From Psococerastis gibbosa (taxonomy: Eukaryota > Arthropoda > Insecta > Psocodea > Psocidae): a stretch of DNA of 64,000 nt. A program made the position numbers and the translations under genes. Shown piece after piece: positions 22,917-34,276 of the stretch. Each line of letters begins with the position of its first letter. Within the stretch, counting starts at the first letter, position 1. The stretch is from the NCBI GenBank assembly GCA_963971405.1, contig OZ020485.1, positions 15,810,001 through 15,874,000 on the forward strand. The letters run 5' to 3'. A model generated the notes under the pieces. It did not search any database, was not told the DNA's origin, and was given only the letters and a program-made list of their open reading frames with translations.

Positions 22917-24972
22917 CAAGCCCGTAGCCAGGATGTTTTTTTCGGGGGTGGCTGTGGCGACTGTGATCTAATGTAAATTTATTTCTTGAGAACTCATTTG
23001 TATCTAGTGCATTCTTGAGAGGTTATTGTGTTACTCGTGGGTATGATAGCATAGACATTTTATTCATTGGCGTAAATTCCCAAAATTTCTGGGGGAGGTT
23101 TAGGACCCTAAGACTTGGATTCATTACTCATTCACTTCTGAAGTGAGAAAGCAGAAGTAAGGTGGGTCCGGGGCAATCCCCCGGAGTAAAAGACGATAAA
23201 TAGGCCCAAATTAGTGAGGTTTTGCGCTTGTTCCACCCTAGTAAAGGGAAGGGGAGGGGCGGGAGTCAGCCTCGGAGAAAAAAAATCTATAAATAAGTCC
23301 AAATTAAGGTTAGCATAAGACTTTATAGTCTTATTGTTCGCCTTTTGTTTGCAATAAAGTCGTTTCTTCATTTCATTTCATTTTATTTCATTTCAAATTC
23401 GTGAGATTTTTCGCGTTTTCCAAGCAGCAAAGTTGAGTTTTAACCGACGAATAAACCTATACCACGGAGGGGGGCCCGGGGGTCTCCCCCGTAGAAAATT
23501 TTTGATAAAATAAGTCTGAAATATTGGGGTTTTAAACATTTTGAGTAATATATTTTTTGTGAAAGTACTTAGCTAATGTGTAGATTTTTTTTAATGTAAT
23601 GTTTTTAATGTAAAATAAGCATAGCAAGAATTAATTTCCCCTTCGTTATTGTGGATGCTATGCATTTCGCCTCCAAAACGTCTTTGTCACCAGAAATTCT
23701 GGGGGGGGGGGGGGGGTGGCTTAGCCTGAGCCCCGGGGAAAATATGAAAATATACGTGTAAAATAGTGGGGTTCACGCATTTTAACATCAGTAAAGGATG
23801 GATTTTACAAAGCTTATAAAAGAATGCTTATTCACAAAAAAATATTGCATTTAAACAAAGGGGTCTCCCCCGGGGGAAATTTTTGAAAATGTAAGTGTAA
23901 AACAGTGGGGGTTTACAACAGGAAAGCTTGCAAAGGGAAACGTTTTGAAAAAACCGGTCCGAGTTTACTCGAAAATGCTTTTTAATTTATAAAGAGGTAG
24001 ATATAGACATGTGTAATTTCATAGGAAATAATATCCCTATGGTTAAATTTCAGATCCCTCGAGGGGGGGGGGGAAGGTCCACCTCAATATATCAAAAACC
24101 CCTTAAAACATAATTGCATATTCTGGAACGAACAGTCCAATACATTGTAACAGTAGTACAACATTGACACATGGCACGTAATGTATTGATTGGAGCGTGA
24201 ATTTTCCATTATTTCTCAAAAAATAATTTTTTGCCCAGCAGCAAATACGTTTTTGGGAATGCAACCTGATTTTGTTACTCTACTGAACACCTAAAACATA
24301 CCTGACGGTAGAAATCCTCGACAGAAAGGTTTTGCAGAAAAATTATTTTTAGTCATTTTTCATTAAAATTTAGTTATTTTTATTTTTTTTCCCCCAGAAG
24401 AAAACTATCAAGGGGCAAGCGAGCCCCCTCATTTTGTTAACATAAATAACGACTACAATATTTGTGAATTTAACAAAAATCGTTGGAGCCGTTTTTGAGA
24501 AATACATTTTTTAGACGCTTTTTTTGGAGTTTTTGAAAATAAAACCACTCAAAATTGAGTTAGCCCAAAATAAAAAAAAAGATCCCGAGGTATGTTTTTT
24601 GTGAACCTATATGCCTATATTCATTTAAATCGACCGAGTAGTTTGCCCGGAACAGACAGACAGACAGACAGAGCGACAGGCAGACATTTCGTAAAAACCA
24701 CTTTTTTGGGTTCCTGGGACCTGAAAACGTGTAAATCCGTTGAAATCTCGGAATCGAAAATTTCGACCATCACAAAGCTTTCCTTGTACTACGTATAAAT
24801 TGGAAAGCAAAAATAGGTCCGAAATAGTGAGGTTTTACGATTTTAACAGCACTAAAGTTTATAATTTACTGAGGAAGACATATTCATGTTACCGAACTAG
24901 ATTCATTTAATTCTCAACTTTCCATTTCGGCTGCAGCCCAATAAGCCCCCCCCCCCCTTGGCTACGGCCTTG
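22917..24972. mobile_element. Composite insertion with hAT-like ends in the exon array
   Basis: It starts caagcccgtagccagg and ends ccttggctacggccttg, inverted ends like those at 37195-37347. The R2 repeat is interrupted (gtctatggagt before, agaactttggttg after). Flanking octamers do not match. Inside are g5tctc5 repeats, a G(16-17) run near 23701, and a reversed TIR element. Confidence 0.55.
23977..24808 (-). mobile_element. TIR element (847-bp family), reversed full-length copy
   Basis: Ends gctttttaatttat and tataaattggaaagc. It aligns with 41133-41979 end to end in reverse, including the (cagacaga)n tract and the block around gagttagcccaaaataaaa. No coding frame. Confidence 0.8.
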
Positions 24973-25247
24973 ATATACTAGAACTTTGGTTGAGGATCCT
25001 CTCTCTCTTGACCCCTATCTTATTAACTGCACATGTCCGGCATCTAGTACATCTGGTTTACATCTACTGTTTTAAATTGAATGGTTGGAACTTTTTTTTT
25101 TATGGTTGGTTGTGATACACAGTCATTAATTTATATGATACCTAATGGCTGATAAAAAATAAAATGAAATATTATTTGCCACGAAACGGGCCGTAATCCA
25201 TTAGCTATTAATTAGTCAACATTAACTATTAGTACAATATATTCTAC

Positions 25248-25324
25248 CTACTGCAATATTATGCTGAGAGGTGAGGCTGGAAGAAGAATTTGAAGGCAGT
25301 TTATACTGACCTGAGTAGAGGGAA
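25248..25324 (-). other. Candidate alternative terminal mini-exon 2
   Basis: Acceptor ctgtag 114 nt after proline exon 2, 25 codons to TAG. The acceptor has lost the CAG consensus but keeps AG. Confidence 0.22.
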
Positions 25325-25438
25325 CTACAGAATACTCGTTGGGTAGGAATTTAACTGAAGAAACTCTCGAATTTGTTCTAAGCAACTATTGTTCATTCAC
25401 AATAACTAGAATATCGTGGTAGAAAACAATATACTCAC

Positions 25439-25540
25439 CAGCTTCTGGTGCTCCTAATTGAGGCGGCTGAGGCGGATGAGGTGGCTGAGGCGGCTGATAT
25501 ACTTCGGGGTAGACCGGAACAGGCCTCGGTACCAACATTC
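25439..25540 (-). CDS. Proline-rich cassette exon 2 of copy B gene (102 nt)
   Basis: Phase 1 in and out, long form, with GM for GV at the second codon. The acceptor is ttgttttag and the donor gtgagtata. Confidence 0.65.
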
Positions 25541-25787
25541 CTAAAACAATGTGGAAATATTGACTGAGTAATTGCTTCACCTAAAATTTCAATCGACAAG
25601 CTATCGAACTGGAAGTTAGTTCATTTTTGACCATTGAAGGTATTGATAACGAGCAAATCCAATTGTACTCGTACTTTCTGTTTTGGCGTATAAAAACCTA
25701 GCTCCAAAACGGTAAGGGCCTGGAAGGTCTAGTCATTCCATTAGCTATTAATTAATTAATTAACAGTAACTACTAGTACAGTATATA

Positions 25788-25918
25788 CTACCTACTGCAA
25801 TAATATGCGCTATATTGTACGCATTTTGTATTTCTGGTTAATTTTGTTTTAGTCATACTGAGAGGTGAGACTGGAAGAAGAATTTGAAGGCAGTTTATAT
25901 TGATCTGTACAAAGGGAA
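25788..25918 (-). other. Candidate alternative terminal mini-exon 1
   Basis: Acceptor ccgcag, 43 phase-1 codons to TAG. It is paired with proline exon 1 at 26812, from which it is separated by a 778-bp LINE insertion. Confidence 0.22.
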
Positions 25919-25979
25919 CTGCGGAATACACGTAGGTAGGTATTTAGCTGAAGAAACTCTCGAATTTGTTCTAAGTACC

Positions 25980-26757
25980 GTTAATTTAATGGCTCTAAGA
26001 ATTGTAATGAAATGGATCATTGATCATAAATTAATTCCAAACTAATATTATTGAGTATGCTTACAACTACAGGAGCGCCACAAGTATCTCCAGCTCCGGA
26101 GAATTTTAATGTCACCTTTCTATAAACTGCACTATAGACACATATTCTTGCTCTTGCCCTCTAATCAGTATAGTAAAGGGTACGAAATGCTTGGGTTTAT
26201 TAATATATAACCATCTTTCTTGAGATCTACTTGTTAATAACGTATATAAAAAGCTAAGACCTTTAAATTTATTTTTTTACAAATTGGGAAAATTCATGTC
26301 TACAAAAAACATGGTACCTATTTATTATGCTTTTTATCAATCTATATTGCAATATGGAATCGGTTTTTGGGGTGGTGCTGGAGTTACAAAAACTAAAAAA
26401 TTGTTACTTGCCAAAAATTTGCCATGAGGATGCTCAATAAGACAGGTTACAATGTTAGTACGAGGATATTATTTAAGGAGTTCGGAATTTTATCATTTGA
26501 GCTATTATACAAGAAAATTTTACTGACAATGGTTGTAAGTAACTTGAGTAACTTCCAAGTTGACAGAATTTCCTAAATTTCTGTTTCAGTTTCAGTTTCA
26601 GTTGAAAAAAAAATATTGTTAGTGTGACGAACTAGTAAATAACCTATACTACTGTAAATTGTGTGGTGATCCTAACGCGCCTTTTTGGCACCGGTTCAGT
26701 AAAATTTGTAATGTTTTTTTGATAAATACACGCACTATTATTATTATTATTATTACA
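25980..26757 (+). mobile_element. 5'-truncated LINE insertion with (ATT)n tail
   Basis: Comparison with the sister units (ctaagtacctattgtacatt uninterrupted) shows 778 bp inserted here. The right end is a run of att at 26738-26755. It enlarges the 114-nt intron of this module to 893 nt. No clear target duplication is seen. Confidence 0.7.
26185..26545 (+). pseudogene. Non-LTR reverse transcriptase C-terminal fragment
   Basis: Three reading frames in turn give the thumb and connection region typical of jockey/CR1-type RTs: a KCLGLLI start, VYKKLRPLNLFFYKLGKF, an ILQYGIGFWGG block, then RMLNKTGYNVSTRILF. Stops and frameshifts (near 26215 and 26427) show it is dead. Upstream RT motifs are missing. 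Confidence 0.75.
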
Positions 26758-26811
26758 TATTGTACATTAACAATAACTAGAATATCGTGGTAGCAAACAA
26801 TATATACTCAC

Positions 26812-26895
26812 CAGTTTCTGGTACTCTTAATTGAGGCGGCTGAGGCGGCTGATATACTTCGGGGTAGACCGGTACAGGCCTCGGTACCAACACTC
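26812..26895 (-). CDS. Proline-rich cassette exon 1 of copy B gene (84 nt)
   Basis: First cassette downstream of the repeat exon. Acceptor ttgttttag, donor gtgagtata, phase 1 in and out. The donor of the repeat exon (27867) leaves a single G, which with GA here makes GGA. Short form without PPHPPQ, ending PQLRVPET. Confidence 0.65.
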
Positions 26896-27284
26896 CTAAA
26901 ACAATGTGAAAATATTGAATGAGCAATTTTTTAACCTGAAATTTCAATTGGCAAGCTATCAAACTGGAAGATAGTTCATTTTTGACCATTGAAGGTATTG
27001 CAAACGAGCAAATCCAACTGTACTCGTACTTTCTGTTTTGGCTTATTAAACCTTGCTCCAAAACGGTAAGGGCCTGGATGGTCTAGTCATTGGCATAGTG
27101 AAGTGGCCACTATTACAGTACCCGTAAATCATTATATGCTGCGTTTTTATGGTTTAGTAGTCTATTTAGTAGAACTTAGGACTGGTAGAGAATCCTCTCT
27201 CTCGACCCCTATCTCATTTACATTACTTGCCCAGCTGCCTTTTTATGGTTCAGTAGTCTATGGGAGTAGAACATACGGCTGGTA

Positions 27285-27480
27285 GAAAAAAACCCGCAAA
27301 GAACCATATAGCGACCGGGTCGGCTCTTCGATTTTACAATCAATCTCCCGTTTTTCCAGGTCATCAAGACTCAAGAGTACTTTTTAGTTTCTCTTTAAGC
27401 ATAGCCTTTTCGCCTATATCACTGGGATTGTCGCTTGACTCTTAAAAAACAAATGATTAACAGTACAATGCGATTTCTAC
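27285..27480. repeat. Dispersed repeat R4, copy 3
   Basis: It aligns with 5895-6530 and 16145-16490. Just right of it (about 27490-27640) is poly-C/G sequence ending ttggctacggccttg, a hAT-like terminus. Confidence 0.6.
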
Positions 27481-27866
27481 ATATCAAACTTAGCCCCCCC
27501 CCCCCCACGGGCACCCATGGGCCCAACCCAGGATTTTATTTTTCCTCTCAAAACGCGATTCTATCTAGTATTATGCCGTTACATTTCGAGGGGGGGGGGG
27601 GCTTCAACCCCCATGAACCCCCCCTTGGCTACGGCCTTGTTGTTGGAAGAGTACAAACTCAGTCAAATTTCCCCTTACGTTGCATAACTATTGATCATAA
27701 TTATCTAAGAGTTAGACGCCATCTATTCAACTTTATATCTTTGATGCCAGTGATGAAATTCTTCTATTACAGTATTCATGGGATTCCCCTTACTAAGGCT
27801 TAACGGCTTAACAAAATATGGTCAGACACGCCAATATCACAAGCGCAGTCTGAGTTATTCACTTAC

Positions 27867-30111
27867 CTCCAGGTAAATCATCATCAAACGTTAGCGTGGG
27901 CAATTGTAATTCGAGTTTTCTTCGAGAATTTGGACTTAAAATTGTCTGAACTGAATGGCTTAGCTTCTCTTGTTGGGGTGGAAACTGTTGATCTTCCGAT
28001 TTGCCACCACTTTCGATAGGGTTTACTTCAACTGAAAGCTCTGGATTGTCGGGATTCTGGGGACCGCCAGTACTCGTGCTCTGCCTGGATAACTCGAGTT
28101 TTCTACGAGAATTTGGACTTAACATTATTTCAATTGAATGGCTTATCTTCTCTTGTTGAGGTGGAGACTGTTGGTCTTCCGATTTGCTACCACTTGCAGA
28201 AGGGATTCCTTCAACTGAAAGCTCTGGATTTTCGGGATTCTGGGGTCCGCCAGTACTCGTGCTCTGCCTGGATAACTCGCGTTTTCGACGAGAATTTGGA
28301 CTTAACATTATTTCAATTGAATGGCTTAGCTTCTCTTGTTGAGGTGGAGAATGCTGATCTTCAGATTTGCTACCACTTCCGATAGGGTTTACTTCAACTG
28401 AAAGCTCTGGATTTTCGGGATTCTGGGGTCCGCCAGTACTCGTACTCTGCCTGGATAACTCGCGTTTTCGACGAGAATTTGGACTAAACATTATTTCAAT
28501 TGAATGGCTTAGCTTCTCTTGTTGAGGTGGAGAATGCTGATCTTCTGATTTGCTACCACTTCCGATAGGGTTTACTTCAACTGAAAGCTCTGGATTTTCG
28601 GGATTCTGGGGTCCGCCAGTACTCGTACTCTGCCTGGATAACTCGCGTTTTCGACGAGAATTTGGACTTAACATTATTTCAATTGAATGGCTTAGCTTCT
28701 CTTGTTGAGGTGGAGACTGCTGATCTTCAGATTTGCTACCACTTCCGATAGGGTTTACTTCTTCAATTGAAAGCTCTGGATTTTCGGGATTCTGGGGTCC
28801 GCCAGTACTCGTGCTCTGCCTGGATAACTCGCGTTTTCGACGAGAATTTGGACTTAACATTATTTCAATTGAATGGCTTAGCTTCCCTTGTTGAGGTGGA
28901 GACTGCTGATCTTCAGATTTGCTACCACTTCCGATAGGGTTTACTTCAACTGAAAGCTCTGGATTTTCGGGATTCTGGGGTCCGCCAGTACTCGTGCTCT
29001 GCCTGGATAACTCGCGTTTTCGACGAGAATTTGGACTTAACATTATTTCAATTGAATGGCTTAGCTTCTCTTGTTGAGGTGGAGAATGCTGATCTTCAGA
29101 TTTGCTACCACTTCCGATAGGGTTTACTTCAACTGAAAGCTCTGGATTTTCGGGATTCTGGGGTCCGCCAGTACTCGTACTCTGCCTGGATAACTCGCGT
29201 TTTCGACGAGAATTTGGACTTAACATTATTTCAATTGAATGGCTTAGCTTCCCTTGTTGAGGTGGAGACTGCTGATCTTCAGATTTGCTACCACTTCCGA
29301 TAGGGTTTACTTCAACTGAAAGCTCTGGATTTTCGGGATTCTGGGGTCCGCCAGTACTCGTGCTCTGCCTGGATAACTCGCGTTTTCGACGAGAATTTGG
29401 ACTTAACATTATTTCAATTGAATGGCTTAGCTTCTCTTGTTGAGGTGGAGACTGCTGATCTTCAGATTTGCTACCACTTCCGATAGGGTTTACTTTAACT
29501 GAAAGCTCTGGATTTTCGGGATTCTGGGGTCCGCCAGTACTCGTGCTCTGCCTGGATAACTCGCGTTTTCGACGAGAATTTGGACTTAACATTATTTCAA
29601 TTGAATGGCTTAGCTTCTCTTGTTGAGGTGGAGAATGCTGATCGTCAGAATTGCTATCACTTGCTGAAGGGATTCCTTCAACTGAATGCTCAGGATTCTC
29701 GGGGTTCGGGGGACCGCCACTACTCGTGCTCTGACTAGGTAAAAGGCCTTCCCCTGAAAAGTCGGGCATTGTCTCTGGCGGCTTTCGTTGCAGGGGGTCT
29801 TTAGCACTTTTTGAAGGGCTCACTTCAAATGGATGCATAGGTCCCTCAGATGAAGATCTTTGGTGTCGATCCAAGGGGTTAATACTACTTGTAGAAGAGA
29901 TTACTTCTACTGAGGGTTCTAGATGCTCTGCTGGATGTCCTCGCTGCGGCTCCGACCGGTCATCGGGACTAATAGAAGGTTGTGCCACATCAGAACTATC
30001 CGGAATCTCTGGTGAAGGGTTTCGGTGTGGATTCGGGGGACTGCTGGTACTCGTGGTCTGAATGGATGAAAGTCCTTCCACTGAAAAGTCGGGATTTTGC
30101 TTTGGCGGCAT
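27867..30111 (-). CDS. Ser/Pro-rich protein with ten 61-residue repeats, main coding exon of copy B
   Basis: 748 codons from ATG (30111) to a consensus donor (gagGTAAGT; exon end 27867). Reading through would add only two residues before TGA. Residues 1-123 are Ser/Pro-rich; 124-734 hold ten units (61 residues, one of 62) with the frame LSRQSTSTGG...NPENPELS...SGSKSEDQ...SPPQQ...LSHSIEIMLSPNSRRKRE. A short tail is TLTFDDDLPG. Each unit has an SP site followed by a basic RRK(R/L)E cluster, suggesting phosphorylation and nuclear location, which is my inference. The exon starts at 30121 after a ttcag acceptor and joins a non-coding first exon near 32.1 kb. It leaves in phase 1, matching the proline exons. 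No signal peptide or known domain. Copy A at 1-532 is its paralogue. Confidence 0.8.
27900..29660 (-). repeat. 183-bp coding minisatellite (about ten units)
   Basis: Nearly identical 183-bp units, differing by a few bases each; one has a 3-bp insertion near 28753 (EEVNPI). Outer units diverge more than inner ones. All units keep the frame. Confidence 0.9.
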
Positions 30112-31141
30112 CGTTAAAGGTCTGAAATAAAGGAATTAGCAAAATGAAAATTAACATACTTGTAATACATAAATTTTCTTCATAATCCATAGTCCAGTCG
30201 TAACCATTCTTTTTACCCTCGAAGTAACCGCGTTGTTAGTGGAATTTTTTCATCCGAATGCTTCCCAACTAGTTTTTCGAACAACCAATGCGGCACCTCT
30301 TTCGAGTATTTGCGTACTTGCAATATGTTTATGGTGTAAATTTTTTTTTTTTTTTTCTTAACAGTTAGTTTGAACAATTTGGTATGGGTCTTTTAATTTC
30401 GTCATAAGTACTGCTGTTAAAGTGCTGTTATTGGGAGTGCCCTTGAAAGCGAGATTGCCCAGGGACCATTTGAATCTGTTACTCTTAATGTTTTTATAGG
30501 TTTGCGATTCCGGTGCTCAGCATAAGAATGTTTTATGTGGCTGATACAAATGTATAAATTAAAAAAAGTGAAACACAAATCTTAATAAAATTCTGCTTAG
30601 TCCGACAAATTTCATGAAACATGAAAGAACCTTTACTACAAGACTGATTTTATATTTTGAATGGTAAGTCACAGAGCGTCAAATTGTGCAGTGGTTTAAA
30701 TAAACGTCCGGTAGCCCTATTATGTTAATTTAGGATTAACTTATCCTAATATCATATTAATGACATTAGTAAAGTGTCAATTGATGGCGTTAAAATAAGC
30801 GCGGGAAGTTCTAAAGTTTATAAATTATCGCAATAGGCAACAAGAGAATGGTTGCATGTTTTAGAATTGAAAGAAATACTAATAAACATGCAAATGTCCA
30901 GTTTATATTTTGAAATATAATAAGAATTTTAATCAATGTGTCTACCTAACATCTAAGGCAGAAAAAAATTGAAATTTCACCAAAAAATTTCAAAATCATT
31001 TGTTTAAAACAATATAATATTATTGAATAAACCCCGGTATTATACCTAGGTAATATTAATCCCTAATCGCCATATTAGGCATGTGAACGCCTCAAACTAT
31101 TTGCCATAATTGCTTTCAAATTTATACGCAAGTACACCTAA

Positions 31142-31363
31142 GGCGGCTAATCCACCGACGTGGATTTTGAATGTGAATGTGTCATGGTGTGGTAGCAGAC
31201 ATCATTTATAAGTCTCTGCCGTATTTTAAGGAGACTATTATGTAGATATACTTAACTTATCTATTATAAATTAAGTTATAATATGGTAGAGACTTATTAA
31301 TGATGTATGCTACCACGTCATGACACATTCACATTCAAAATTTACTTCGGTGGAATAGCCGCC
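31142..31363. mobile_element. Hairpin MITE, copy 5
   Basis: Ends ggcggctaatccaccg and cggtggaatagccgcc, flanked by TAA on both sides (31139-31141, 31364-31366). It combines the gtggtagcagacatc arms of copies 1 and 4 with the aaggagactattatgtagat core of copies 2 and 3. Confidence 0.85.
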
Positions 31364-32140
31364 TAATTAGGGGGATGAACTATACAGTATAAGTTAATGG
31401 CTATTTGAACCTGTTTGGGCTATTGTTTAATCATTTAATAAGGAACATTTCTAGGTCTTTTTACACTGGTCTTTGTCTATATTCCCACAAGCTCTTTTCA
31501 TAGATTTAATAAATGCTCTTAAATCTACGTCTGAACTATAGCCATTGGTTGAACAATTTTTTGATTATGACTTAGTAAGTCTGGTAATTAACTATTGTAT
31601 ATATAAAGATTACAGTAACTATAAACTATCAAGTATAGTAACGTATAAAGTGGAATCAGCTTAACTCTTCAAAATCTGTGGGCACCTTTTCTTAAAAAAT
31701 ATAAGGTTTCTGTTTTCCATTTCATAACCGTTTTTAAATTAGTCAAAAATCCCCTCATGCAAAATCCCATAGAGATCTGATGAATTTTTGTTCTCCACCA
31801 TCTTTGATAAATGACTTTAAATGTAATAAAAATAAAAATAAAATGTTAAAATTCAAAATAAAATAAATAAAGACTAGCCTATTTTACAAAAATCCGCGGA
31901 AAACCCTAAGTAGTGCACTTCCAAAATTAATATGGGTTGATTTGTCAAGTCCTCGCCAAATAAACCCAATTTCCTAATTTCAACAGCTTATTATTAATAT
32001 GAAAACATGAACGAGTTTGCTCGATCCGGTTGTTTTGCTAACAATTATACAAATAAATTTTGTTGATATAATATATAGGTATATGACCATTAATAAAGTT
32101 TCAATGCACTGATAAAATATTAAAAATTAGGTCCACTCAC

Positions 32141-32420
32141 CACTTTGAAAAGATAGCTGCTCTAAAACATAAAACACATAAAGACACAGAAAAGAAGAAA
32201 GTGTTGATTAAGACGTAAAACAATTATTCTATGCTTATTCTCCAAAGTTATAAAAAATCACATTTACGTTACATTTAAACTTTATGACTTAAATATTTAA
32301 TTCTTAATTTCAGCGGTTTCTGGAGGGTGCATCATGTTAATCACGCTTCATACTGCCCTGCACATGGCATAGTGGGAACCTAAAATTTACAGAAATGATA
32401 CGACGGTTCAAGGACTTGTT
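32141..32420 (-). other. Candidate non-coding first exon and promoter-proximal region of copy B
   Basis: The conserved block (gttttatgttttagagcagc) ends in a gtgagtgg donor, about 2.0 kb upstream of the exon-2 acceptor at 30121. The right part (cacgcttcatactgccctgc, about 32340-32360) is shared with copy A and partly with copy C. The transcription start is unknown. Confidence 0.45.
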
Positions 32421-32539
32421 TCTACATGCGTTTTGTCGCGCACACATTGTAGGCTATACAAAAGAAAACTGACAGCTTAAGATGGTAGTGTCGGCATACT
32501 ATATGTACACACTACATGAAAGAGTTTCTCTAGCGACTT

Positions 32540-32650
32540 CATGGATGCGAAACATTTTACATTATTAGGGGTAGATCGTGGGTTCAAATCCCGCCATGTT
32601 TAGTTTTTCTATATCCTCTAATTTCCGTTTAAACATTCTATACATCCAGC
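32540..32650 (+). repeat. tRNA-like SINE fragment (SINE-C)
   Basis: A B-box-like gggttcaaatcccgcc is followed by a stretch (agtttttctatatcctctaa) repeated at 62545-62590, showing it is a dispersed element and not a tRNA gene. Confidence 0.45.
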
Positions 32651-33291
32651 TATAAACAGATTACAAGCTATATATATATATCTTGTCAACCATCGCTATC
32701 GTATGTGGATTTGTCACTTTTGGAGACGATACGAGATGTATTTAAATGTGGATGAGCATTTTTGCTAATTGATCGTTGACGGCTCTACGATATTTTCTTA
32801 ATAATAATAATAAAAAATAGAGGTTCGAAAAATATCAAAACAAATAGAAAAAATGTTTCTGAACATTTTGATACATGATAGGCACCCCATTCTAAACGTA
32901 ATCGGCCGCCGTTATTGAATTATGTTTGTACAGAAAACAATTATTGAAGGTGAAGGAGTTTTTGAACTGTGGCCAACTGGTCTTGGTGATGGAAACAAAT
33001 TATACAGTGAGATAAAGAGTAGAATCTCCCACAATTTAATGGATATTTTAGACGGTTCAACGATAGAAATTTCCTGTGTAAATGTACATTGCACAAAAAA
33101 CGCATAGGGGGGGGGGCATATAAACTCCAAAAAGCTGAAGAGACAATCGGATAAAAATCTCACGAAGTTATCTTTCTTAATGAATTTTATTTGACCAGAA
33201 AACGATGTGTGAAATGAAGAATTTCGCGTCACCTGTGGCCAATTAATTAACACATACCGAAATTAATAGAAGAGTGTTTTCCTGAATGTTA

Positions 33292-33362
33292 GGTGGCTAT
33301 TCCACTTGTCAATATTCCGTCATTTGTGCATCAATAATTGATGAGATGATATTATTGATACT
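33292..33362. mobile_element. Half of a hairpin MITE
   Basis: It starts TTA then ggtggctattccacttgtca and continues with the arm of copy 3 (ccgtcatttgtg), but the opposite arm is missing. Confidence 0.5.
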
Positions 33363-34276
33363 GCCAATAATAACCTAGGGGGATAGGGCTTCATAGCCAT
33401 AACTCGAATAGGTTGACACATGGTCGCAAGTGAACGAAATGTCCGCTACAGGGGGTCTAGAGGACTTGTATGAAATTAATTTTATATTTATTTGCCAAAT
33501 TGTGATGAGCAGGTGAAACTTAAACCTACGCTTTTAAACCAATATCAAGGGTTCTCTGGGTTTCAAATTCAAAGTCTATAATCTCATCGATCTGACGAAT
33601 TTTTAAATATGGATATCGTATTTTTAGGTTTGTACCCTCGACAAAGTTCCGCGGGACACCCTAGGTTCCCTTCCAAATGTGGGCTGATTGGTCAAGTTCT
33701 TTCTAAATGAACCCCGCTTGCCCCCTGTAACCAATTATCTAGCGTTTGTGGGGCACTGTAGGGTTAACTCCATAATAACTAAAAAAAAAAGGAAAAAGTT
33801 TTCCTCGAACTATAGTTAGTATAATACCGGGGTTAAATAAATACCCCAGGATTATAACTGCAAACAAACAAATTTTGAATAGCACTTTCCATTATAAAAT
33901 TATCTTGTTTACCAGTGGATTAAATAAATACCGGTATTATAAACTCCCCGATCAGGCTGCTGGGGCATAAAATAGGCTGATTTTTCATGAAAAATAACTA
34001 AAATACAATTTTCTGTATGCATCCTTCCTATCGATACTATAACTCACCTATGTTTGTTTATGGGTATTTATGGGTGTTTGGGTATGTTTAAGTCCCTTAA
34101 AGTAGTAGGCCTAACAAGATTCTTTTCCACGGCAGATTTTAGTTTTGAGCAAAAAAATATTTTTTTTGAGTGTATAATTATGTATAATTTGTAGGTATCC
34201 CATTCACTTATTCTCATTGTGTAATATTATATGGTCTGTCTACTGTGATAAGTGATAAAAAAAGTATGTGTAATAG

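Noticed and set aside
29996-30190. An ATG frame upstream of the copy B exon (MDYEEN...), in a different frame from the repeats
   Set aside because: It crosses the acceptor and runs out of frame with the repeat protein. The same frame at 417-611 is also a shadow.
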